Assembly: GCA_964442075.1 (NCBI GenBank)
Contig: CAYTWH010000005.1
Span: forward strand, 62,001 to 126,000
Source of the DNA: CAYTAU01 sp964442075
Lineage (GTDB): Bacteria; Bacteroidota; Bacteroidia; Bacteroidales; CAYTAU01
Length of the DNA: 64,000 nt
Direction: 5' to 3'
The position numbers and the translations under genes were made by a program. The notes below the pieces were generated by a model, which ran no database searches, was not told the origin of the DNA, and was given only the letters and a program-made list of their open reading frames with translations. Below are positions 36,973-45,010 of this stretch, one piece after another. The first letter of the stretch is position 1, and the number at the start of each line of letters is the position of its first letter.

Positions 36973-38190
36973 GTGCTGTTCCTTAAAAATACATATCTAA
37001 TTAAAAGCTTTTTATTTATAATAATTTTTACATTTATTTTCAACTCATCATTTGGGCAAACCCACAAGGATTTGGAAAATAAAAAGATAAAGAATCAGCG
37101 AGAAATTGCATATACAAACAAGCTTTTAAAAGAAACCAGAAAAAATCAGGAATCTTCATTTAATCAACTAAAACTTATTGATAAAAAAATTGATATAAGA
37201 AAAGATCTTATTCAAAACATAAAGGATGAGATATTTTTTTTGAATGAAAGAATCAATGAGAATAATTCAATTATTACATCTCTAGAGTCTGATCTGCAGC
37301 AATTAAAAAATGAGTATGCTAAGATGATATATTATGCATATAAGAATAAAAATTCTTATAGCAGATGGATGTACATTCTCTCATCAAAGGATTTTAATCA
37401 GGCTTACAAACGAATGAAATATCTTCAGCAGTATGCAAAATTCAGACAAAGGCAAGTAGAAGCAATAACGGCTGTTCGGGATATGATAAAGAAAAAGTTG
37501 TCTGACCTTGAAAGCCAAAAGCAGGAAAAGAAGGCTTTAATAAACGATGAGCAGGAAGCAACAATAACTTTATCGATAGAAAAAAAGCAACAAAATTCAA
37601 CACTTAATAAATTAAAATCAAAAGAAAAAGAGTTAAAAATAAAACTTGCACAAAAACGAAAAGCTGCTCGTAAACTGCAAAAGGCCATAGAAGATCTAAT
37701 TGCTAAAGAGGCTGTTGCGACATCAGGAGCTAGTAAAAAATATAAATTAACTCCCGAAGAAAAACTTATATCAGATAAATTTGGAATAAATAAAGGTCGT
37801 TTACCATGGCCAACTTCAAGGGGAATCATTACAGTTACTTTTGGCGAGCATAATCATCCTACATTAAAAGGTATTAAAATTCAAAGTAATGGTGTTACAA
37901 TAGCAACAACAACAGGTACTCCTGCCCGGGCAATTTTTGACGGTGTTGTTCGCCAGGTAATTACAATACCAGGAAAACATAAAACAATAATAATAAGACA
38001 CGGTGAATATCTTTCGGTTTATTCTAATTTAAAAGAAGTATATGTTTCTGTTGGGGATAATGTAAGTGCAAAAGAAGAAATAGGTGTAATTTATACAGAT
38101 AAAGAAGGGGACAATACTACTAATGTTGAATTGCAAATTTGGAAAGGAACAGTAAAGTTAAATCCTTCTTATTGGTTGTCGAAAAAGTAA
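36973..38190 (+). CDS. envC: EnvC-type murein hydrolase activator (coiled coil plus degenerate LytM domain)
   Basis: 405 aa from a GTG start 3 bases after the DUF4292 stop. Signal peptide (FLFIIIFTFIFNSSFGQ), then a long coiled coil about 30-240, then an M23/LytM domain about 280-400 (WPTSRGIITVTFGEHNHPTL, GVTIATTTGTPARAIFDGVV, GEYLSVYSNLKEVYVSVGDN). Active M23 peptidases hold zinc with H-x-x-x-D and H-x-H; here the second site reads TNVELQIWKG and the first reads KIQSNGVTIA, so the zinc ligands are gone. This is expected for EnvC, which activates amidases at the division septum rather than cutting itself. Confidence 0.87.
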   Translation: MLFLKNTYLIKSFLFIIIFTFIFNSSFGQTHKDLENKKIKNQREIAYTNKLLKETRKNQESSFNQLKLIDKKIDIRKDLIQNIKDEIFFLNERINENNSIITSLESDLQQLKNEYAKMIYYAYKNKNSYSRWMYILSSKDFNQAYKRMKYLQQYAKFRQRQVEAITAVRDMIKKKLSDLESQKQEKKALINDEQEATITLSIEKKQQNSTLNKLKSKEKELKIKLAQKRKAARKLQKAIEDLIAKEAVATSGASKKYKLTPEEKLISDKFGINKGRLPWPTSRGIITVTFGEHNHPTLKGIKIQSNGVTIATTTGTPARAIFDGVVRQVITIPGKHKTIIIRHGEYLSVYSNLKEVYVSVGDNVSAKEEIGVIYTDKEGDNTTNVELQIWKGTVKLNPSYWLSKK

Positions 38191-38224
38191 GCCTAAGCGT
38201 TCACAGTATTTACACCACAAATTA

Positions 38225-39172
38225 TCACAGATTATTTTTTATTTTCAATTTTTTTTCGACATCAATTTCAATCTTTAACCCATCTTCGGCTGCAAAAGTC
38301 CTTTCAAATACCGAACTCGCCTCGCTTAGTAGTTTGTCAATATTTTTATATCGTGCGGAATAATGTCCTATCAATAAATTTTTAACATTTGCCATTTTTG
38401 CAATTGTAGCAGCCTGAATTGTTGTTGAATGTTTAGTTTCAATTGCATGTTCTAACATATTGTGCATAAATGTTGTTTCGTGATAAAGCAGGTCAATATT
38501 TTCGATAATTGGCACAATTTTTTCAAAATATGCTGTGTCGGAGCAAAATGCATAAGATCTTGGCTCCGGGGATGGAATTATAAGATTTTTATTAAGAATT
38601 TTATCTCCGTTTTTTGTTGTAAAATTATCTCCTTGTTTTATTTCGGGTATATTTTTAAAAGGAATATCGTATTTTTCTATACATTCCTTTTTAATATTAG
38701 GCAGTCGTTTTTTTTCTTTAAATAAAAAGCCGGATGCTGGTATTCTGTGTTTTAAAGGAATTGTATCAACAGAAAGATGTTTATCCTCGTATATTCTTTG
38801 ACTTTTTTTAGTGCTAATAATTTTAAATATTATTTCAAAATTTAATTTATCGGCAAAATAATCCAATTGAAGTTTTATTATTTTTTCAAGATCAGCACTT
38901 CCATATATGTTTAGTGGATTAATCCTGCCAAGTAAATTATAAGAAGATATTAGCCCCACAAGTCCAAAAATATGATCCCCATGAGGATGACTAATAAAAA
39001 TATGATTTATTCTGGAAAAAGGGATCTTAAATTTTCGCAGTTGTATTTGTGTTCCTTCTCCGCAATCAATTAAAAAAAACTGCCCATGTACATTAAGCAC
39101 ATGAGCAGTAGTAAATCTTGTTGAAGTAGGCAATGATGAACTACTTCCCAGAACAGTTAAAGCAAAAGTCAT
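38225..39172 (-). CDS. rnz: Ribonuclease Z
   Basis: 315 aa, usual length about 305. Metallo-beta-lactamase core with SHPHGDHIFGL, the later LKHRIPASGFLF, FCSDTAYFEK and IGHYSARYKN, which supply the zinc ligands and the HST-like end. RNase Z cuts the 3' trailer from tRNA precursors, which fits a genome whose tRNA genes may lack encoded CCA. It lies 12 bases after the STAS gene on the same strand and converges on envC with a 34-base gap. Confidence 0.92.
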   Translation of the reverse strand: MTFALTVLGSSSSLPTSTRFTTAHVLNVHGQFFLIDCGEGTQIQLRKFKIPFSRINHIFISHPHGDHIFGLVGLISSYNLLGRINPLNIYGSADLEKIIKLQLDYFADKLNFEIIFKIISTKKSQRIYEDKHLSVDTIPLKHRIPASGFLFKEKKRLPNIKKECIEKYDIPFKNIPEIKQGDNFTTKNGDKILNKNLIIPSPEPRSYAFCSDTAYFEKIVPIIENIDLLYHETTFMHNMLEHAIETKHSTTIQAATIAKMANVKNLLIGHYSARYKNIDKLLSEASSVFERTFAAEDGLKIEIDVEKKLKIKNNL

Positions 39173-39184
39173 AAAATACTAAAA

Positions 39185-39535
39185 CTATTTATTTTCTTGT
39201 AATATTAAATCAATAGCTTTATCAGAAGTTAGTGTGATATTCAGCACAGTATCTAACTGTGAAATAGTAATTAACCTTTCTATTGCTGTTTGTAATCCTG
39301 ATAATACAAATATTCCGTTTGTATTTTTACACAATCTGTTTGCAACAAGAATAGCACTAAGACCGGAAGAATCACAGTAACGACAATTGCTAAGATCTAA
39401 TATAATATTTTTTTGTCCGTTACCGGCAATTAAAACCAATTCTGATTTTAATGCAGGAGCAACGTGAGTATCTAATTTTTCAACTAATACTGAAATTATT
39501 GTATACTTTTCTTTTTTAGAAATCTTGAAATCCAT
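39185..39535 (-). CDS. STAS-domain anti-sigma-factor antagonist-like protein
   Basis: 116 aa, a single STAS domain. The opening KEKYTIISVLVEKLDTHVAP and the phosphorylation loop ILDLSNCRYCDSSGLSAIL (DSSG near residues 55-58) match SpoIIAA/RsbV-type proteins, in which a serine of that loop is phosphorylated by an anti-sigma kinase and dephosphorylated by a SpoIIE/RsbU phosphatase. A SpoIIE-type phosphatase is encoded 5.5 kb away. Bacteroidota lack SigB, so the controlled target is unknown. Confidence 0.87.
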   Translation of the reverse strand: MDFKISKKEKYTIISVLVEKLDTHVAPALKSELVLIAGNGQKNIILDLSNCRYCDSSGLSAILVANRLCKNTNGIFVLSGLQTAIERLITISQLDTVLNITLTSDKAIDLILQENK

Positions 39536-39579
39536 TCGCTAAAAATACAATTTTTTTTTAATATTAAAATTAATAATAG

Positions 39580-41873
39580 TTATTTTTTAGTTTTTTCTTT
39601 CTTTTCAAGTTTAGATTTTAATGCTGCTAATTCAGAAACATCACCAAGTGTTGTCTTTTCAATTTTTGATTGAACTTTTTTAACAGAACGTTTTGTTTTT
39701 GCTTTTTGTGTATCATCTGCATCTTTCGTCTTATCATCAAATATTTTTGTATGCGAGAGTGCTATTTTTTTCGATTCTTTTGAAAATTCAATTACTTTAA
39801 AATCTAATTTTTCATCAATTTTAGCAAGAGTTCCATCTTCTTTAGCAATATTTTTCTTTGATGCAAATCCCTCTACTCCATAAGGTAATGAAATTATAGC
39901 ACCCTTATCAATTATTTGTATAATTGTACCTTCATGAATTGAACCAATTGAGAAAACTGTTTCAAATACATCCCATGGATTTTCTTCTAATTGTTTATGT
40001 CCGATACTTAATCTTCTGTTTTCTTTGTCAATTTCTAAAACAACAACATCAATCGAACTATTTAGACTTGTAAATTCTGCAGGATGTTTAACTTTTTTAG
40101 TCCATGATAGATCAGATATATGTATCAATCCATCTATTCCTTCTTCTAATTCAACAAATACCCCAAAGTTTGTGAAATTTTTAACAATAGCAGTATGTTT
40201 TGAATCAACAGAATATTTTTCTTCAATTTTTAACCATGGATCCGGTTTTAGTTGTTTAATACCTAAAGACATTTTTCTGTCTTCTCTATCAAGAGTAAGT
40301 ATTACTGCTTCAATAGGATCGCCAATTTTTAAAAATTCTTGTGCACTTCTCAGATGCTGTGACCATGACATTTCTGAGACATGAATTAAGCCTTCTACTC
40401 CAGGAGCAATTTCAACAAATGCACCATAGTCAGCCAATACAACTACTTTTCCTTTTATTTTATCTTCAATTTTCAATTTTTTATCTAATGAATCCCATGG
40501 ATGCGGAGTCAATTGTTTTAATCCTAATGCAATTCTTTTCTTTTCATCATCAAAGTCAAGAATTACCACATTTAATTTTTGATCTAATTCAACAATTTCT
40601 TCAGGATGATTTATTCTGCCCCATGAAAGGTCTGTGATATGGATTAGCCCGTCAACACCACCTAAATCAATAAATACGCCATAAGATGTGATATTTTTAA
40701 CAGTTCCTTCAAGAACTTGTCCTTTTTCTAATTTCGAAATAATCTCAGCTCTTTGTAATTCCAGTTCGGCTTCAATTAATGCTTTATGGGAAACTACAAC
40801 ATTTTTAAATTCATGATTAATTTTAACAACTTTAAATTCCATTGTTTTGTCAACATATATGTCATAATCTCTAATTGGTTTTACATCAATTTGAGAACCC
40901 GGTAAAAATGCTTCTATTCCAAAAACGTCTACTATCATACCGCCTTTAGTTTTACATTTTATATACCCTGTAACTATTTCTTCTTTCTCAAGAGAAAGAT
41001 TAATTCTGTCCCAAGCTCGCAAGACTCTTGCTTTTTTGTGAGAAATAATTAATTGTCCGTTGGCATCTTCTTGAGTTTCTACTAAAACTTCAACACTATC
41101 TCCAATTTTTAAATCGGGATTATATCTGAATTCGTTAATATTAATAATTCCTTCAGATTTATAACCAATATTTACAACTATTTCTCTTTTTGTTTGAGCA
41201 ACAACTGTTCCGTCAATCACTTCGTTTTCAGCAATTGTGGAAAGGGTTTCATCGTAAATTTTTTCTAATTCTGCTCTTTTTTCCGGAGTATATAATTCTT
41301 CGGATTTTCCAAAAGCATCCCAATTAAACTCTTCTTCTTTTACAGTTTTGATTTTTTCTTCTTTCTTTTGTTTTTCGGCAGAATCTATTTTGTTTTTATC
41401 CACTACTGGTATCTCTGCGGTTTCTTCTTCAACAGTTTTTGATGCTTCTACAGGTTCTTTTTCAACAGTTTTTGATGTTTCTACAGGTTCTTTTTCAACA
41501 GTTTTTTCCGTTACTGTTTTAGGTGCTTCTGTAATCTCTTTTTCAACAGTTTTTGATGCTTCTANNNNNNNNNNNNNNNNNNNNNNNNNNNNNNNNNNNN
41601 NNNNNNNNNNNNNNNNNNNNNNNNNNNNNNNNNNNNNNNNNNNNNNNNNNNNNNNNNNNNNNNNGTTACTGTTTTAGGTGCTTCTGTAATCTCTTTTTCA
41701 ACAGTTTTTGATGCTTCTACAGGTTCTTTTTTAACAGTTTTTTCTTTTACCGTTTTTGTTTCTTTTACAAGCTTTTTTTCAACTGTTTTTGGTGTTTTTA
41801 CAGCTTCTTTTTCAACCGTTTTTTCTTTTACAAGCTTATTGGTTGTATCAGTTTTTTCTTCTTTTTGTGCCAT
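39580..41873 (-). CDS. rpsA: 30S ribosomal protein S1 with a repetitive N-terminal extension, interrupted by an N gap
   Basis: The gene runs from the ATG at 41873 to 39580 but contains 100 N (41565-41664). Joining the identical 55-base flanks makes one frame of about 712 codons. Six S1 (OB) domains are seen, e.g. VIDGTVVAQTKREIVVNIGY, EGTVKNITSYGVFIDLGGVD, KGKVVVLADYGAFVEIAPGV and HTAIVKNFTNFGVFVELEEG. The first about 105 residues are a lysine/glutamate-rich extension built from units such as KTVEKEPVEAS and KTVEKEITEAP, absent from E. coli S1. S1 helps mRNA binding on the ribosome; since Bacteroidota leaders rarely use Shine-Dalgarno sites, an altered S1 is of interest. A complete promoter precedes it. 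Confidence 0.92.
41510..41719 (-). repeat. rpsA: Coding repeats and duplicated 55-base flanks around the assembly gap in rpsA
   Basis: The bases 41510-41564 and 41665-41719 are identical over 55 positions and abut the N run on either side. They lie within a longer set of imperfect repeats that encode the K-T-V-E-K-E units of the S1 extension. The repeat probably broke the assembly graph. Confidence 0.85.
41565..41664. other. Assembly gap of 100 N
   Basis: Exactly 100 N, a placeholder length. The flanking 55-base identity points to an overlap of contig ends rather than missing sequence. Confidence 0.95.
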
Positions 41874-41928
41874 TTAAATTTAATTATAATTAATAAGTTA
41901 GACAATATATTGATTTTTAATTGAGGTG

Positions 41929-41958
41929 CAAAAGTATAATTTCAATTCATTATAACAA
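41929..41958 (-). promoter_or_regulatory. Complete Bacteroidota promoter (TTG-N19-TACTTTTG) of rpsA
   Basis: On the coding strand TTG (41958-41956) and TACTTTTG (41936-41929) are separated by exactly 19 bases. The start of transcription should be near 41922, giving a leader of about 50 AU-rich bases before the ATG at 41873. Confidence 0.8.
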
Positions 41959-42083
41959 TAAATTTTACAAAAAAATATTTTTCACAAGAATTTCAATTTG
42001 CTTTTTATTCAATCTAAAAGATAATTTTAACCTAATTTATTAGTAAAAGGAGTAAAGTGAATTTTTTAGGTTAACATTGAATT

Positions 42084-42947
42084 TTATCCTAAATATGTTC
42101 TTAAATTTTTATTTTTAGCAGTATTTCGTAATCTTCTTAATGCTTTTTCCTTGATTTGTCGTACACGTTCTCTAGTTAAATTAAATTCTTCACCAATTTC
42201 TTCAAGTGTATGTTGGTGGCAACCATTTAACCCGAAATATAATTTAAGGATACCAGCTTCTCGCTCATGTAGTTTTTTTAAAATACGCTCAATTTCTTTT
42301 TTCAACGATTCTTTAATTAATCCCTTATCTGGAGAAGGAGTATCTTTATTTTTCATAACTTCATATAATGAACCCTCTTCATCCAGTATTAAAGGTGCAT
42401 CCATTGAAATGTGTTTCCCTGATGAGAATATAGAAATTTTAACATCTTTTTCTTTTATCTCTAATTCTTTTGCTATTTCATTTATTGATGGTGGGCGTTC
42501 ATACTTTTGCTCTAATTTGGAAAATAATTTATTTATTTTATTTATTGATCCTATTTTATTTAATGGTAATCTAACTATTCTGGATTGTTCGGCAATAGCT
42601 TGTAAAATAGATTGTCTTATCCACCATACAGCATAAGAAATAAATTTAAATCCTCTTGTTTCATCAAATCGTTGTGCTGCTTTAATTAAGCCAAGGTTTC
42701 CTTCATTTATCATATCCTGTAAACTTAATCCTTGATTTTGATATTGTTTGGAAACAGATATTACAAATCTTAAATTTGCATTTACAAGTTTTTCCAATGC
42801 TATTTGATTTCCTTGTTTTATTTGTCTTGCCAATTCTACTTCTTCGTCTGCAGATATTAATTCTAATTTACTAATTTCATGTAAATATTTATCTAAAGAT
42901 GCAGTATCTCTATTTGTAACCTGTTTGGTAATTTTTAATTGTCTCAT
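42084..42947 (-). CDS. rpoD: Primary RNA polymerase sigma factor (SigA/RpoD type)
   Basis: 287 aa, the short form typical of Bacteroidota, without the large region 1.1 and non-conserved insert of E. coli RpoD. Region 1.2 is LDKYLHEISKLELISADEEV, region 2 is LRFVISVSKQYQNQGLSLQD and GFKFISYAVWWIRQSILQAI, region 4.2 is HTLEEIGEEFNLTRERVRQI. It directs transcription from TTTG-N19-TAnnTTTG promoters, many of which are visible in this window. It is divergent from rho. Confidence 0.95.
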   Translation of the reverse strand: MRQLKITKQVTNRDTASLDKYLHEISKLELISADEEVELARQIKQGNQIALEKLVNANLRFVISVSKQYQNQGLSLQDMINEGNLGLIKAAQRFDETRGFKFISYAVWWIRQSILQAIAEQSRIVRLPLNKIGSINKINKLFSKLEQKYERPPSINEIAKELEIKEKDVKISIFSSGKHISMDAPLILDEEGSLYEVMKNKDTPSPDKGLIKESLKKEIERILKKLHEREAGILKLYFGLNGCHQHTLEEIGEEFNLTRERVRQIKEKALRRLRNTAKNKNLRTYLG

Positions 42948-43302
42948 ATGCTCTCAAATTTTTCGAATGTGGTTATATATTATAATTTACGTTGAAATTT
43001 TATAAAAAGTTGCAATAAATACACGAATAACTATTCAAAATGCAATAATTTTATTGCAAAATGATAAAAATTTATATCATTGATAATCATGTTTATTTAG
43101 ATGTTTGTTATTGTTAGAAAAATAAAATATATATATTTTTTGATATTAAATACATTATGTATAATATTGCAGTAAATTATTGAGGGTGATTCTGGCGAGT
43201 GTTTTTCAAAAACTACTTCATTTTAAATAGTTACATAGATAAATTTCAAATTAAATAACTACCTTATTTAAAAATAATTATTAATTTAATATTATATACC
43301 TT
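42948..43302. other. Divergent rpoD-rho intergenic region with a palindrome
   Basis: 355 AT-rich bases without a gene. It contains a perfect 18-base palindrome TGCAATAATTTTATTGCA at 43041-43058 followed by an imperfect one at about 43061-43080, midway between the two starts. No TAnnTTTG element is found close to either start. It could be an operator or only the base of an AT-rich hairpin. Confidence 0.5.
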
Positions 43303-44814
43303 ATGTTTGATATACTTGAATTGAACAAAAAATTAGTTAATGAACTAAGAGACATTGCTAAAAATTTAAAAATAAAAAAGACCGACTCATTAAAAAAACA
43401 AGAGTTGATTTACAAAATACTAGATCAACAAGCTATTGATGCAGCCAATGAAAAAACTATTAAACCAAAAGCAGAAAAAATACCCGATATTAAAAAAGAA
43501 GTCAAAGAAAATATAAGCATAGATAAAAATATTTCTACTTCTGACTTATTTGGTGAAATTGAACAAAAAGAACCTTTTATCACTAATCCTGATTTAAAAC
43601 CCGAAATAAAAAATAAAGAAGAAAATAATACTCATAAAGATGAACCTGTAAGAGACAGAGATAAAAAAAGAACTAATGACAAGTACGAATTCGATGCAAT
43701 GGTTACAAGCATTGGTGCTTTAGAAATAATGCAGGATGGATATGGATTTTTAAGATCATCCGATTTTAATTATTTAAATTCTCCTGACGATATTTATGTT
43801 TCTCAATCTCAAATAAAATTATTTGGATTAAAAACAGGTGATGTTGTTGAAGGATTTATTCGTCCTCCAAAAGATGGTGAAAAATATTTTCCACTTATTA
43901 AAGTTAAAGAAATTAATGGTAGAACTCCTGAAAACATAAGAGATAGAATTCCTTTTGAACATCTTACACCATTATTTCCTGATGAAAAATTTGATATTAC
44001 AACAGATAGCGAAACAGGCACTTTGTCTGTAAGAGTGATCGATCTTTTTTCACCAATTGGGAAAGGACAAAGGGGACTAATAGTTGCACAACCAAAAACA
44101 GGAAAAACAGTTTTACTTAAAGAAGTAGCTAATGCAATTGCAGCCAACCACCCAGAAGTATATTTAATGATACTTCTTATTGATGAACGCCCAGAAGAAG
44201 TTACAGATATGGCAAGAAGTGTAAATGGAGAAGTTATTGCATCAACATTTGACGAACCGGCTGAAAAACATGTTAAAGTTGCAAACATAGTTTTAGAAAA
44301 AGCAAAAAGACTTGTTGAATGTGGGCATGATGTTGTAATATTATTAGATTCTATTACTCGTTTAGCAAGAGCCTATAATACGGTACAACCCGCTTCAGGG
44401 AAAGTTTTATCGGGAGGAGTTGATGCTAACGCTCTTCAAAAACCGAAAAGATTTTTTGGTGCAGCGCGTAATATTGAAAATGGAGGATCGCTTACTATTC
44501 TCGCTACGGCTCTTACTGAAACAGGTTCAAGAATGGACGAAGTAATATTTGAAGAATTTAAAGGAACAGGAAATTTAGAACTTCAATTAGATCGTAAATT
44601 ATCTAATAAAAGAATATATCCTGCTGTTGATATTATTTCATCTAGTACTCGCCGAGAAGATTTACTTATTGAAAAAGAACTTATAAGCAGAACTTGGATC
44701 TTAAGAAATTATTTAGCAGATATGAATCCTGTTGAAGCAATGGAATTTATTCGTGACAAAATGATTCGCACAAAAACAAATGAAGAATTCTTAATTTCAA
44801 TGAATAGTCAATAA
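43303..44814 (+). CDS. rho: Transcription termination factor Rho
   Basis: 503 aa. N-terminal helical RHO_N domain (LNKKLVNELRDIAKNLKIKK), then a charged low-complexity insert about 45-130 that is common in Bacteroidota Rho, the RNA-binding cold-shock domain (GYGFLRSSDFNYLNSPDDIY), and the ATPase domain with Walker A IVAQPKTGKTVLLKEV and LLDSITRLARAYN. Rho is a hexameric RNA helicase that ends transcription. E. coli Rho is 419 aa, and the extra length is the insert. A hairpin terminator follows. Confidence 0.95.
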   Translation: MFDILELNKKLVNELRDIAKNLKIKKTDSLKKQELIYKILDQQAIDAANEKTIKPKAEKIPDIKKEVKENISIDKNISTSDLFGEIEQKEPFITNPDLKPEIKNKEENNTHKDEPVRDRDKKRTNDKYEFDAMVTSIGALEIMQDGYGFLRSSDFNYLNSPDDIYVSQSQIKLFGLKTGDVVEGFIRPPKDGEKYFPLIKVKEINGRTPENIRDRIPFEHLTPLFPDEKFDITTDSETGTLSVRVIDLFSPIGKGQRGLIVAQPKTGKTVLLKEVANAIAANHPEVYLMILLIDERPEEVTDMARSVNGEVIASTFDEPAEKHVKVANIVLEKAKRLVECGHDVVILLDSITRLARAYNTVQPASGKVLSGGVDANALQKPKRFFGAARNIENGGSLTILATALTETGSRMDEVIFEEFKGTGNLELQLDRKLSNKRIYPAVDIISSSTRREDLLIEKELISRTWILRNYLADMNPVEAMEFIRDKMIRTKTNEEFLISMNSQ

Positions 44815-44838
44815 TTTTTGATTTTCAAAAACATTATT

Positions 44839-44872
44839 AAAAGCTCGGAAATTTTATTTTCGAGCTTTTTTT
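44839..44872 (+). terminator. Intrinsic terminator of rho
   Basis: AAAAGCTCG and CGAGCTTTT arms with an AT-rich loop and a following T-run, 25 bases after the rho stop. Confidence 0.85.
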
Positions 44873-44975
44873 AATTTCAAAATATAAAGTACATAAATTT
44901 AGTGATTTGTGTCATAAATCAGTAAAAATATAAAATATGTAGTTCAAATTTATTTTCTTTAAAAATCTTATTTAT

Positions 44976-44983
44976 TAAATTTG
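44976..44983 (+). promoter_or_regulatory. Bacteroidota -7 element (TAAATTTG)
   Basis: Matches TAnnTTTG, 27 bases before the ATG at 45011. It overlaps an earlier in-frame TTG at 44981, so the ATG is the likely start. The -33 position reads TTTTC, a weak match. Confidence 0.5.
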
Positions 44984-45010
44984 TATCTTGCAATTATTAT
45001 AAAACATGCA

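Noticed and set aside
37425..37829. A 134-codon frame antisense to envC
   Set aside because: It mirrors the coiled-coil coding region, a common source of long antisense frames.
39580..41403. rpsA starting at the GTG at 41403 as the full gene
   Set aside because: The frame continues upstream through the gap once the duplicated flank is collapsed, and the promoter and ATG are at 41929-41958 and 41873.
43809..44288. A 159-codon frame antisense to rho
   Set aside because: It lies opposite conserved ATPase codons and has no independent signal.
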